This document shows, piece by piece, positions 19,892 to 28,325 of a stretch of 64,000 nucleotides of DNA. The stretch's first letter is position 1, and every line of letters begins with the position of its first letter. Under the pieces are notes generated by a model. That model did not search any database and was not told where the DNA came from. It was given only the letters and a program-made list of their open reading frames with translations. Origin of the DNA: Salmonirosea aquatica (GTDB lineage Bacteria > Bacteroidota > Bacteroidia > Cytophagales > Spirosomataceae); the NCBI RefSeq assembly GCF_009296315.1, contig NZ_WHLY01000002.1, positions 4,190,501 to 4,254,500 of the forward strand. The letters run 5' to 3'. The position numbers were made by a program, and so were the translations under genes.

Positions 19892-20935
19892 CTATTTAAG
19901 CCAGTTCTCGGGAGCCAGCAACTGCCCCTGACTGTATACCCGCTGGCAATTCCCATCCTTGACAAACTCAGTACCGTACTTGATCTCGATCCGACCGACG
20001 GTCAACGTGTCGCCGGGGATAATCATCCGGCGGGTGCTCACCGCGGAGGCGCCGAAGTACCCCAGGGCTAGCCGGGTCGGGTCGTTTTCGCTGTGGAGGT
20101 TTCCCTCGATGGAGGCTGGCAGGGGGTCGAACAGCGATCCTGTTCGCTTGCGCTGCTCCTCGAAGCGAACCCAGAACTGGTAGGCCTTCTGGCTGAGGGA
20201 ATACTGCCTGATTTCGATAAAATGCTGGCCGGGATAGTAGATGGGGGAGGCGTGCACGGGTCGGCGACTGATGGCCTTGCCATTGATCAGGGCATCGGAC
20301 TGTACGTCGGAGCCTGATCCGTAGATCGGATAAAAGCAGTACTGGCAGCATTTACCCGCGAATCCCCTGGGTTCACCCGTCGAGAAGCGCGGCACGTAGC
20401 CGTAGCCCGACCAGCGGTAGAAGTTGCCGGGCGTGTCGGGGTCCTGGGTGTCGAGCAGGACTTCGTATTGATCGGGATTAGAAAAATCGTCATTCGGGCG
20501 CGGGCGGTACTCGGCGTAGAGACGGTCGATGGGGGGTACCTCATGCAGGGGTTCAGGGTCGGAAACGTAGCGGGTCCCATCGGTCAGTTCTACGGTAAGC
20601 TGGTAGCTCTTGCCCACGGTACCTACGAAGGTTGGGTCGCGCTGCCAGTAAAAAAACGGCGTGATGGGGTCTTGCTGTAGCTGAACCGTACGTCCCCCGA
20701 CTTCGGTGATGCTTACGGCGGCCCCGTTGACGGGGATTTCCTGCTGTCCGTACAGCAGTGAATTATACACCCCCGTATAGGTCAATTTAATCGAATAGGG
20801 AGGAGCCTCGTTGGTAACCAGCCCCTCCACCACCAGCCGCGACTCCACCGAACGCGGCGGCAGCTGTACCTCTTCCACGCAGGAATTGAAGACAAGGCTC
20901 AGTAAAAGAAAAGAGAGACTATAAAAATATCTCAT
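19892..20935 (-). CDS. DUF4249 family outer-membrane lipoprotein
   Basis: About 347 residues from the ATG at 20935 (MRYFYSLSF; an alternative start three codons earlier is possible). The lipobox is VFNSC with Cys19, followed by the DUF4249 hallmark (SRLVVEGLVTNEAPPYSIKL) and a beta-rich body with repeated TYTG and GKSYQLTVEL-type strands. DUF4249 proteins are almost always encoded next to a TonB receptor and are thought to work with it at the surface, much as SusD does with SusC. The gap to the receptor gene is 13 bases. Confidence 0.88.
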   Translation of the reverse strand: MRYFYSLSFLLLSLVFNSCVEEVQLPPRSVESRLVVEGLVTNEAPPYSIKLTYTGVYNSLLYGQQEIPVNGAAVSITEVGGRTVQLQQDPITPFFYWQRDPTFVGTVGKSYQLTVELTDGTRYVSDPEPLHEVPPIDRLYAEYRPRPNDDFSNPDQYEVLLDTQDPDTPGNFYRWSGYGYVPRFSTGEPRGFAGKCCQYCFYPIYGSGSDVQSDALINGKAISRRPVHASPIYYPGQHFIEIRQYSLSQKAYQFWVRFEEQRKRTGSLFDPLPASIEGNLHSENDPTRLALGYFGASAVSTRRMIIPGDTLTVGRIEIKYGTEFVKDGNCQRVYSQGQLLAPENWLK

Positions 20936-20951
20936 AATCCACATCTCATAG

Positions 20952-22262
20952 CTAAGGAACGAATTTCCAAAAATCAGTACACCCTACCTGCTGTCGGGCC
21001 TGTGAGCCTTCGACGGTCCGGCTCTCATAACCCCAGCCCAGGTACGCCTCTTCCTGATCCGATAGGGCGATGAGCAACTGGTGACCCTGGCCGGGGTACT
21101 CCGAATGGTAACGCCAGGTGTTCAGCCCGGGATCGTATTCCCACAGGTCTCGGAGGCCCGTACCTTCGGCGCTCAAGCCCAGACCCGCGTAGCCCCTGCC
21201 GTGGGCTGAAAAGCTCGCGGCTTCGGTGCGTTCGCCCCCCGGCAAATCGGCTTTACGCTCCCATTGATCGCGCTGCGGGTAATAGGCGTACAAATGCGGG
21301 GCGGTACCGGGTACCTGATTCAGTACATACCCTACTTCATCGAGGGTGAAGGCCGTCAGGCTTCCGGTCTTTTCCGGAAAGGGTCGAACGGGCTTCTCTT
21401 CCCAACGGAAATTCATGGAGTACATGGTACCCAGGTCATGTTCCTTTATAATAAAAACCTCATCGATAGTGGTGAAGAACTTGACCGTGGCATCGACAGC
21501 TCCAAAACCGTGAAAAACCTGGGTAGTATTCCCGCCCAGCGAAAAGAAATTGCCGACCGACCAGAGATCGGGTAGGTAGGCTTTTTTGCCGGGGATTTTT
21601 TCATTGGTGATATAGCCAAAGCCGGTAAAAATCTGCTCGTTGGTGCCAAAATAGGCCAGCTGAAACGTGATGGCTCCGTGCCTAGGCAGCGGGTTGGTAG
21701 CTACCGTGCTTTCCCAACCCTGACTGTACCGCAGCAAATTCCAGTTGCTTTCGGTGGCGTACCGATACACAGCGATGCGGGATTGGAAAAAAGGTGAAAG
21801 CAGGGCCGCACCGGTATAGTCTCCTCCAAAAATCGGAGCATGGGGGAGTTTCGTCCAGGAACCGGACGACCGGGCGGTAAAGGCTCGGTTCACGGTAATT
21901 TCGTTATTCCGGGTATCCCGGTACGTGAGCTGAACCGTATATGGCTCTCCGGCTACGAGTTGGCTGGCCGAATAGGTACGCAGCTTAAAATTGGCTACCC
22001 CCACATTGGAACCCGTCTGGAGGGGTAGGCTATGCCCTGATTTATCGCGTAAGTCGACCCGAAAATCTTCGGTTTCTGTTTGGGGGATTTTTACCTCCAC
22101 CGTAGCTTCCGTGGCGCTGCCGGGCTGAAGCACCGAAACCAGGGCGTAGGGTACCGTGGTTTCTTCCGTTTCCGCCAAAGGAGGGTACGTTTCCTGGCAC
22201 GATGACATCCCCAGGGCCATGAGTACCAGCAGTCCGAAAAGAAAGGCAGGAAAGTTTTTCAT
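20952..22262 (-). CDS. kelch-like beta-propeller lipoprotein
   Basis: 436 residues with lipobox GMSSC (Cys22). Residues of about 30-150 look like an Ig-like or beta-sandwich domain. From about residue 155 there are kelch-type blades (SWTKLPHAPIFGGDYTGA, QIFTGFGYITNEK, RDQWERKADLPGGERTEAASFSAHGRGYAGLG, LRDLWEYDPGLNTWR), predicting a surface propeller. It is the first gene of the minus-strand operon with the DUF4249 protein and the TonB receptor, and is preceded by a long structured leader. Binding or scaffolding for the receptor is plausible, but I see no catalytic motif. Confidence 0.8.
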   Translation of the reverse strand: MKNFPAFLFGLLVLMALGMSSCQETYPPLAETEETTVPYALVSVLQPGSATEATVEVKIPQTETEDFRVDLRDKSGHSLPLQTGSNVGVANFKLRTYSASQLVAGEPYTVQLTYRDTRNNEITVNRAFTARSSGSWTKLPHAPIFGGDYTGAALLSPFFQSRIAVYRYATESNWNLLRYSQGWESTVATNPLPRHGAITFQLAYFGTNEQIFTGFGYITNEKIPGKKAYLPDLWSVGNFFSLGGNTTQVFHGFGAVDATVKFFTTIDEVFIIKEHDLGTMYSMNFRWEEKPVRPFPEKTGSLTAFTLDEVGYVLNQVPGTAPHLYAYYPQRDQWERKADLPGGERTEAASFSAHGRGYAGLGLSAEGTGLRDLWEYDPGLNTWRYHSEYPGQGHQLLIALSDQEEAYLGWGYESRTVEGSQARQQVGCTDFWKFVP

Positions 22263-22608
22263 CAGGTAAATGTAGGAAGGAACCTACAAATTCTCAACCT
22301 ACCCGTAATTTCTCAACCCTCTGGGTGGCCTTCCGGCTGAAATCCCAGGAGAGGAGGCAGCAGGGTACCCTGGCCTCTCCCCGGTGATTCCCAAACAGGT
22401 AAAATCCTGCATGGGGAACTCACCGGAGAGAACGTCAAAGTACAACGGAACAATTGGGTGTGTGTGTATAGTGTTCCAATCGTAGTTGTCTGCAATCAGG
22501 TGTGGAAGGAAGGCCAGGTACCTGTCTCCCGGCGACGGGAAAACGGGTAGTACTATTTTAGGAACGTTGAGCGGGGAATAACCGTGAACCTATTCCGGAT
22601 GCCTGTTG
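22263..22608 (-). other. long 5' leader of the kelch/DUF4249/TonB operon
   Basis: About 340 bases between the predicted transcription start and the first gene, without a convincing open frame. It contains a strong nested hairpin (22375-22430), the 12-base palindrome CAGGGTACCCTG at 22361-22372, and a GGAACA/TGTTCC inverted pair near 22445-22475. No known riboswitch class was recognised. Confidence 0.5.
22375..22430 (-). ncRNA. nested hairpin in the operon leader (candidate cis-regulatory RNA)
   Basis: On the minus strand CTCTCCGGTGA pairs with TCACCGGGGAGAG; inside it TTCCC pairs with GGGAA, and AGG with CCT around an A/T loop. This gives a nearly continuous three-tier stem with small internal loops. 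There is no T run behind it, so it is not a simple terminator. Confidence 0.5.
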
Positions 22609-22693
22609 CAAATATAAGTCTCCAGAGCCCAAAATCCTTTGCTCTTATGTTCCATCTTTTGCTCGTATGTTCCACTTTTTGCTTTTATGGGCC
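22609..22693 (-). promoter_or_regulatory. promoter with phased direct-repeat array (array 3) for the kelch/DUF4249/TonB operon
   Basis: A perfect minus-strand -7 box TATATTTG occupies 22609-22616. Twenty-one bases upstream of it begin three direct repeats at exact 20-base steps (22638, 22658, 22678). Read on the plus strand they are TTTGCTCTTATGTTCCA, TTTGCTCGTATGTTCCA and a weaker TTTGCTTTTATGGGCC. The motif is the same as in array 2 (35513-35603). No TTG -33 element is needed in such an arrangement, which points to an activator-driven promoter. Confidence 0.65.
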
Positions 22694-22819
22694 TAATTGT
22701 CCATGATTTTTTATTTTTCCGGACTTATCCCATTTTTCCGACAAGACTACCAGATCCCAAAAACAGGGCTGGTTTATCTAGAATTGAATTAGCCTTATTT
22801 TTGAATTATTTCAATTTTA

Positions 22820-24742
22820 TTACTGCTTATGGACACGCACGACAGCCTGCCGGCCCACCGCATCGCGGCAACGGATCAGGTAGGAGCCCGCTGGCCGGGA
22901 AGCCAGGTCGAAGGCTACCTCGTGGGTACCTTCAGTGAGGGGCAGGGCCCTCTGCTCCACGCTCCGCCCCGCCAGGTCCAGCACGTCGAACTGTGCGGTG
23001 CCGGCTACCTCAATCTGAACTTCCACCATTACCCGGCCCAGCGTCGGGTTGGGGTAGGCTTTCAGCGACAGTCCCAGCTTCGGTTCTTGCGATTCCAACT
23101 CGTAACCGATACGCGTTGGAATGGGCCTATTGCAGCCGCCTATGGTGGCCCCGAAGCGCAGGTAGGTAGGAATCAGGTACTGCGCCACGCATAGCTCCCG
23201 ACCACCCAGGCACATTTTCACCCCACCATAGCCGCAGCGCACGTCCTGCACATCCACGGTCACCGTTTGGCTGGCGGAACAGCCGCTGGAGTTGGTCGCC
23301 GTCACGGTGTAGGTCGTGGTCTCGGTGGGGCAGAGCTGCACACTGGCCCCTGTCAGATTGCCGGGCATCCAGGTGTATGTGAACGTACCCGTGCCCCCGC
23401 TGGCCGTGAGCGTGGTGCAGTTACTACCATAGCCCGTGGTGATGTTTGTATTGCCACTAATCAGGATACCCTGAATGGGGACGGGGGCAGCCCCCTGAAA
23501 CTCATAGGCGCCCATGTCGATGGTGCGCACCGTCCGCGGGTTGTTGGCCAGATCGGTGGCCGGGCCTTCGTAAGCTGCATCGTTGCCCGCGTCGATGGCG
23601 GGTGAGCAGGGGCGCAGCATGGTGCTGGTGGAGGATACGAACGGATTGACTGTGGTGGTCAGGTTGCTCGTTCCCGGGTAGTTGCCCATCGCAGCATCGA
23701 ACAGGCAGTAGCTGGCATTGACATTGACATTTGTATTCCTAGAATTCTGAGAAAATGCGTTACTACCGTTGTCCCAGAATATGCAGTTAGTCATTATGGC
23801 TAACGGGCCGCTTCCTGCTTTATAAATAGCATTGCCAGGCGCCAAAGCACCTGCCCGCTGCTGTCCTTGGAAAGAACAGTTTATCAAGGTAGGCGTAGCC
23901 TCTCCACCACCACCACCTTGGTCAATACGGATGGCGCTCCCCTGAAAGCCTGCCCGATTGCTCTGAAAGGCGCAGTTGATGAACTGGGGTTTGGTAGTAG
24001 TACCATACCCCCCAGATATATAAATAGCACCGCCGGCTCCGTATAGGGGAAATACCCCCGTGGAGTTATTACGAAAGGTGCAGTTTACAAATTGCGGACT
24101 GCTGTTGCCATCTACAAAGGAGGCGGCTCCGTTATTGCCAGCGTAATTGTCCCGGAAGAGGCAGTGGGCTATGTAAGGGCTGCAGGGGGTGTCGGCGCTG
24201 GGGCTTTGTAACCAGATCGTTCCCCCCCGCGTGAAACTTGTCGGCGTGTTGATACCGGTGAGGGTGAAGCCGTCCAGAATGGCCGACGACGACAGTGCCC
24301 CATTGTTGACGAATATAAAGTAGCTGTTATTCTCAAGCGTGCCGTCGTTGTCGATGTCGCCGCTCAGGATAGTGTTGTTTGTCTCGGGGTCAATGTTGCG
24401 GTCGGTCAGGTTCATCTGCCCGCTGGTGAAGCCACCGTAGATGGCCACGCCCTCTTTCAGGGCCATGGTGGCCTCGCGGTCGGTGGTGCTGGTCGTGGGC
24501 TTGTAGGTACCCTGGGCCACCCAGATCTGGTCGCCGGACTGGGCGGCGGCCAGGGCCGTCTGTAGGTACTTGTGGGCCGTGGCCCAGCTCAGGCCGTCGC
24601 CGTTGTTGTCGGGGCGGGCGGCATCTACATAGCGGGTAATGGCCAGGGCCGGCGTCATGAGAAACGACAGCACAAGCAGCAGTACTGCGGCGCGCGGCGC
24701 CATCAGATTGTTGAACCTGAAATAGGGTAAATGATTTTTCAT
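22820..24742 (-). CDS. secreted right-handed beta-helix protein with type IX sorting domain
   Basis: 640 residues from the ATG at 24742, which gives a normal signal peptide (FLMTPALA). The opening YVDAARPDNNGDGLSW and GDQIWVAQGTYKP is typical of Bacteroidota parallel beta-helix proteins. Several coils repeat the pattern PxFxNCxFxxN (about residues 180-370). A beta-sandwich segment with TASGGTGTFTYTW follows, then a cysteine module starting CGYGGVKMC, and the Por/T9SS type A tail (YPNPTLGRVMVEVQ to RVHKQ). It should be exported by the type IX system and anchored or released at the surface. The neighbouring hybrid regulator and repeat array probably control it. Confidence 0.88.
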   Translation of the reverse strand: MKNHLPYFRFNNLMAPRAAVLLLVLSFLMTPALAITRYVDAARPDNNGDGLSWATAHKYLQTALAAAQSGDQIWVAQGTYKPTTSTTDREATMALKEGVAIYGGFTSGQMNLTDRNIDPETNNTILSGDIDNDGTLENNSYFIFVNNGALSSSAILDGFTLTGINTPTSFTRGGTIWLQSPSADTPCSPYIAHCLFRDNYAGNNGAASFVDGNSSPQFVNCTFRNNSTGVFPLYGAGGAIYISGGYGTTTKPQFINCAFQSNRAGFQGSAIRIDQGGGGGEATPTLINCSFQGQQRAGALAPGNAIYKAGSGPLAIMTNCIFWDNGSNAFSQNSRNTNVNVNASYCLFDAAMGNYPGTSNLTTTVNPFVSSTSTMLRPCSPAIDAGNDAAYEGPATDLANNPRTVRTIDMGAYEFQGAAPVPIQGILISGNTNITTGYGSNCTTLTASGGTGTFTYTWMPGNLTGASVQLCPTETTTYTVTATNSSGCSASQTVTVDVQDVRCGYGGVKMCLGGRELCVAQYLIPTYLRFGATIGGCNRPIPTRIGYELESQEPKLGLSLKAYPNPTLGRVMVEVQIEVAGTAQFDVLDLAGRSVEQRALPLTEGTHEVAFDLASRPAGSYLIRCRDAVGRQAVVRVHKQ

Positions 24743-24796
24743 GATAGGAATGATTTTTAGAATGGGTAAAAAATACTTAAAAAAAATCACCGGTTT

Positions 24797-24937
24797 CTAT
24801 CGCCACAGGTCATCGGTGATGTCGCCCCAGGAAATGTCGAACCGGTCGCCGGTGATGTCCAGGTGATCGAACTGGCTGAAATCGAAAAGGCCAATGACGC
24901 TGACAAAGGCCGAGAGCGAGAGCAGTAATAGTTTCAT
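24797..24937 (-). CDS. small exported peptide candidate (46 aa) ahead of the beta-helix gene
   Basis: A 46-codon frame starting MKLLLLSLSAFVSVIGLF and continuing with an acidic, repetitive tail (DITGDRFDISWGDITDDLW). It begins about 66 bases after the predicted transcription start of the array 1 promoter, and the next gene starts 55 bases later, so it would be the first gene of that operon. The hydrophobic start looks like a signal or membrane segment. I do not recognise the family; real coding status needs support. Confidence 0.45.
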   Translation of the reverse strand: MKLLLLSLSAFVSVIGLFDFSQFDHLDITGDRFDISWGDITDDLWR

Positions 24938-25009
24938 GAGGTGAAGTGTTTGGTTGAAAAAATAGGGGCGGAAAAGGCCGCTGCCCTTTCGGTGGAAAAT
25001 GGTTACGCA

Positions 25010-25127
25010 CAAAACTACCTTCCGCTTCTCTTCTCGACTATCACTATTGTTGCAATCACTACCACTAGTGTTGCAAAACCAGAAAAATTGACGTGTACTA
25101 TTGTTGCAGACGTGTACTATTGTTGCA
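25010..25127 (-). promoter_or_regulatory. promoter with four phased direct repeats (array 1)
   Basis: A perfect minus-strand -7 box TAGTTTTG lies at 25010-25017. Upstream come four direct copies of ACTATTGTTGCA (plus-strand reading) at 25043, 25064 (ACTAGTGTTGCA), 25097 and 25116, with steps of 21, 33 and 19 bases. The last two lie in an exact 19-base tandem repeat. No TTG is found at the -33 position. The layout predicts an activator site, presumably for the AraC-type output domain of the adjacent hybrid regulator. Confidence 0.65.
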
Positions 25128-25230
25128 GCCAACCCCGCTCGGTGGCTGGAAACGGGGTTTTGGCGGTAAAGGGGGGAATGGAGAACGGTTAAAGGGGGAC
25201 ATCGCCTGGATTGTTGTCCTGCCTTGCCCC

Positions 25231-28020
25231 TTAACTCTTTTTTTTGCTGGCGACCCAGTCGGTGGGAGAAACCCCCATCTGGTCGCTGAAAGATTTGGAA
25301 AAGTAGGAGGGGCTCTCGAACCCGACCTGATAGGCCACTTCCGACACGCTGGCATCCGGCTGTTTCAGTAGTTCAGCGGCGCGGCGGATGCGGATGCTGC
25401 GGATAAATTCCGTGGTACTTTGGCCGGTGAGGGCTTTTAACTTCCGGTGCAGATTGGAGCGGCTGGTGTTCAGGGCATCGCAGAGATTCTCGATACCAAA
25501 CTGGCTGTCGCTCCCCAGTTCTTCCACGGTGCGGATCGCCTTCCGGAGGAATTTCTCATCGATCGATTCCACCACGGGGGAATCCTGGTTACGGGCCGTG
25601 GGGTCGGTCAACTGACGGCTGTATTTGCGGCGCATCAGGTCGCGCTGCCGAAGCATATTCTGCACCCGCAGTTCCAGTTCGGCGCGCACGAAAGGCTTCG
25701 TCAGGTAATCATCCGCCCCGAGTTCCAGCCCCGTGAGGCGGTCGTTGAGGGTGGCTTTGGCCGTGAGCATCACTACCGGGATGTGGCTGGTGCGGGGATC
25801 GGATTTGAGTTTTTTACAAAAACCAAAACCATCGAGTCGGGGCATCATCACGTCGCAGATGACCAGGTCCGGGATTTCCTCAAAAGCGCGTTCGAGGCCG
25901 TCCAGCCCGTCATGGCCTTCGATGATCCGGTAGTTTTTTCCAAAAATGCCGAGCATGTAGCTTCGCAGGTCGGGATTGTCTTCCACGATTAGTAGCAGTG
26001 GCGTATCGTCCGGCCGGGAACCCTGTTCAGGAAGAGTATCGCCGTGATTCGGAACATCAGCTTCCGGGGTAGCCAGGGCCAAGTTGGAGGCATTTTCCCC
26101 GGCGGTGTATTCGGCCCAGGTAGTGGCGTCGGTTGGGAGCCGCAACGTGAAGATACTACCCCGGCCCGGCTCGCTTTCGACCCGGATTTGTCCTTTGAGG
26201 GCTTTCACCAGTTCGTGAACCAGCGACAGGCCGATGCCCGCTCCCTCCGTGTTGTTTTGTCCCGTACTTTCTACCCGGTAAAAGCGGTCGAAGATATGCG
26301 ACAGCCGCTCCGCCTCGATCCCGATACCGTAGTCCCGCACCAGCAGCGTCAGGTCGGAGTTGGTGAAGGTCACGTCTACCGTTACCCGCCCGCCTTCGGG
26401 CGTAAACTTAAAGGCATTGGATAGCAGATTGGTGACGATCTTTTCCAGCTTATCGGGGTCGAAACGGGCCGTGTGGTTGCCAAAATTCTGCTGGTAATTG
26501 AAAATAATGGTTCGACTCTGCGCCAGTGACTCGAAAGACGCAAACAACTGCCGCAAAAAAACGGCCAGATCGGCCTCAACAATATCTGCTTTCAGATGTC
26601 CGGCTTCGAGCCGCGAGAGGTCGAGTAGCTGATCGATGAGCGACCTGAGCCTCCGTACACTGCGCTGCATGGCCGGGATGAGGGGGTTGGCAGGTTGCTC
26701 CTGCCGGAAGTCTTCCAGCGGCCCTACCAGCATGGTGAGCGGAGTACGGAATTCATGGGAGATGTTGGCGAAGAAATTGGTTTTAAGTGCATCCAGTTCT
26801 TTGAGTTGGGCGGCTTGCGCCTCCTGTAAGGTCGCTTTCTGCTGGGCCGTTTCGCGTTCCCGGCGGTAGTCGAGAATGATTTTTCCCAGAAACAGGCCGA
26901 AAACAAAAATTTCACTGAAAAACAACAGGTAAGCTACCCCAAATACCCAGTCTGCGTCGATTCCACCCACCGAACTCAGCACCAGAAAAAAGTAGCTACC
27001 TATCCCTAATAGAAAAGGGGCGGAGTAATACCAGTTGATCTTCAGTCTTTTGGCCAGGGCATAGATATACATCCCGAAGATAAAAATCTGGGCCAGCAAA
27101 ACGAGATATTGGCTGGCCAGTAACCATTTCCAGTTATAATCGACGGTAACGATGACCCCTAAAAGCAGTACTGCTACCAGAATCGCGTTCAGGCCGTGGC
27201 GTATCAGGCCCGGCAGCCGCTCAAACGGGAATAAGGCTTTTACCATCAATACATAACCAATGGGTGCCAGATGGTAGGACAGGAAATTCAATAGAGTAGC
27301 AAGGTCAGGATTATCCGTAAAGAGTTCACCCAGGTCGCTGCGAATTCCCCAAAAACCCAGTGAGCGAAGTACCAGCAGGAAGCTGTAAGCGCGGAATACC
27401 CTGTCTTTGACCGCGAAAATTGCCAGCAGCAATACGAAGAAAAGACGCAGTAGCACCATGCCGTTGGCAAATCCTGACGTGCTTGCATCGTCCAGTTCTA
27501 CCCGGCGAAGCGAACGGGCATCATGGATCACTATATCCGAGCGATGTCCCCGCTGACTCCTCACCCGCAGGTATACGGTTTTTTGCTGACCAGTCGCCAG
27601 TCCGAGTTCAAAGTACGGAATTGGGCCATCATAGGCTCGGTCGCTTTCTGGTACGAGTGTCCCCCCCCGCAACACCTGATACGTGCCGTCGGGACGAGGC
27701 AGATAACATTCTACCTGTTCAACAATGGAATTTCCCCATTCCAGATACCACGTATGGCGTTCCGGCGTATCATTCCGCAGGGTGAAGCGGTACCAGTGGG
27801 CGTTATCCGAAAATGGGAAGTGAAAAACACTCTTTCCAACGGGTTGGAAATCGTTATTCTGTACCTTGGCCAGCGATAAAGCTGCCGTGGAGTCCACGAA
27901 CTGCTTAACCTGATCGGAAATTACAAAGGGAGTACTTGTTTGAGCGTCGAGCGTGATGACTTGCGCAGCGAGGTTGAGCGCAAACAGCAGCGAGACAAAC
28001 AGTAAACCAATTTTTTTCAT
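25231..28020 (-). CDS. hybrid two-component regulator (7TMR-DISM sensor, histidine kinase, receiver, AraC)
   Basis: 929 residues in one chain: signal peptide (ends NLAAQ), extracellular 7TMR-DISM beta domain (about 25-165), seven hydrophobic helices (about 180-385), coiled segment, HisKA with phospho-His422 in FFANISHEFRTPLTML, HATPase with the N box EKIVTNLLSNAFKFTPEGG, receiver with phospho-Asp723 in ICDVMMPRLDG and the KPF lysine, and a C-terminal AraC DNA-binding domain (about 830-925, ending ESPSYFSKSFSDQMGVSPTDW). It would sense an extracellular or membrane signal and activate transcription directly. It lies just upstream of array 1 and the beta-helix gene, its likely target. A close paralogue is at 35645-38566. 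Confidence 0.94.
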   Translation of the reverse strand: MKKIGLLFVSLLFALNLAAQVITLDAQTSTPFVISDQVKQFVDSTAALSLAKVQNNDFQPVGKSVFHFPFSDNAHWYRFTLRNDTPERHTWYLEWGNSIVEQVECYLPRPDGTYQVLRGGTLVPESDRAYDGPIPYFELGLATGQQKTVYLRVRSQRGHRSDIVIHDARSLRRVELDDASTSGFANGMVLLRLFFVLLLAIFAVKDRVFRAYSFLLVLRSLGFWGIRSDLGELFTDNPDLATLLNFLSYHLAPIGYVLMVKALFPFERLPGLIRHGLNAILVAVLLLGVIVTVDYNWKWLLASQYLVLLAQIFIFGMYIYALAKRLKINWYYSAPFLLGIGSYFFLVLSSVGGIDADWVFGVAYLLFFSEIFVFGLFLGKIILDYRRERETAQQKATLQEAQAAQLKELDALKTNFFANISHEFRTPLTMLVGPLEDFRQEQPANPLIPAMQRSVRRLRSLIDQLLDLSRLEAGHLKADIVEADLAVFLRQLFASFESLAQSRTIIFNYQQNFGNHTARFDPDKLEKIVTNLLSNAFKFTPEGGRVTVDVTFTNSDLTLLVRDYGIGIEAERLSHIFDRFYRVESTGQNNTEGAGIGLSLVHELVKALKGQIRVESEPGRGSIFTLRLPTDATTWAEYTAGENASNLALATPEADVPNHGDTLPEQGSRPDDTPLLLIVEDNPDLRSYMLGIFGKNYRIIEGHDGLDGLERAFEEIPDLVICDVMMPRLDGFGFCKKLKSDPRTSHIPVVMLTAKATLNDRLTGLELGADDYLTKPFVRAELELRVQNMLRQRDLMRRKYSRQLTDPTARNQDSPVVESIDEKFLRKAIRTVEELGSDSQFGIENLCDALNTSRSNLHRKLKALTGQSTTEFIRSIRIRRAAELLKQPDASVSEVAYQVGFESPSYFSKSFSDQMGVSPTDWVASKKKS

Positions 28021-28260
28021 GAAATGGATTATAATAGGTCAGTCTTTTCTCATGGATTGCTTTTTAAATCAGTGAGCAAAAAGAGGGGAGCACTACTTGA
28101 AAGGGGGTACCATTAACTGTAGCGGATTTACAAAACTGCGAATTAATTTGATTAAAAGGAGCTGTTTAGATACAAAAGCGTGCAGAAATCAAGCCAGTAT
28201 TTTACAAAAGCCAGGTGGTCAAGCAACAAAAAATGGGCTTACTACTAATTGGATTTTACC
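28021..28260. other. intergenic region upstream of the first hybrid regulator
   Basis: About 240 A/T-rich bases between the terminator of the adhesin gene and the regulator start. It presumably holds the regulator's promoter; only an imperfect -7 box (CAGTTTTG on the minus strand near 28130) was found. No open frame of interest. Confidence 0.45.
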
Positions 28261-28299
28261 AAAAAAGCCGCCGACTGAATCGCAGTCGGCGGCTTTTTT
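28261..28299 (-). terminator. rho-independent terminator of the adhesin gene
   Basis: A GC-rich stem GCCGCCGACT / AGTCGGCGGC with a 7-base loop, flanked by A6 on the left and T7 on the right, so it is strong in both directions. It sits 27 bases past the adhesin stop on the minus strand. Confidence 0.92.
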
Positions 28300-28325
28300 T
28301 AGGAGTTCCAGGGATTAAAAAAAGA

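Noticed and set aside
22313-22495. A 60-codon frame in the leader of the kelch operon.
   Set aside because: No signal, motif or plausible start context, and it overlaps the nested hairpin.
24797-25132. The full 111-codon version of the small frame ahead of the beta-helix gene.
   Set aside because: It would begin upstream of the predicted promoter, inside the repeat array. Only the 46-codon form starting at 24937 fits.
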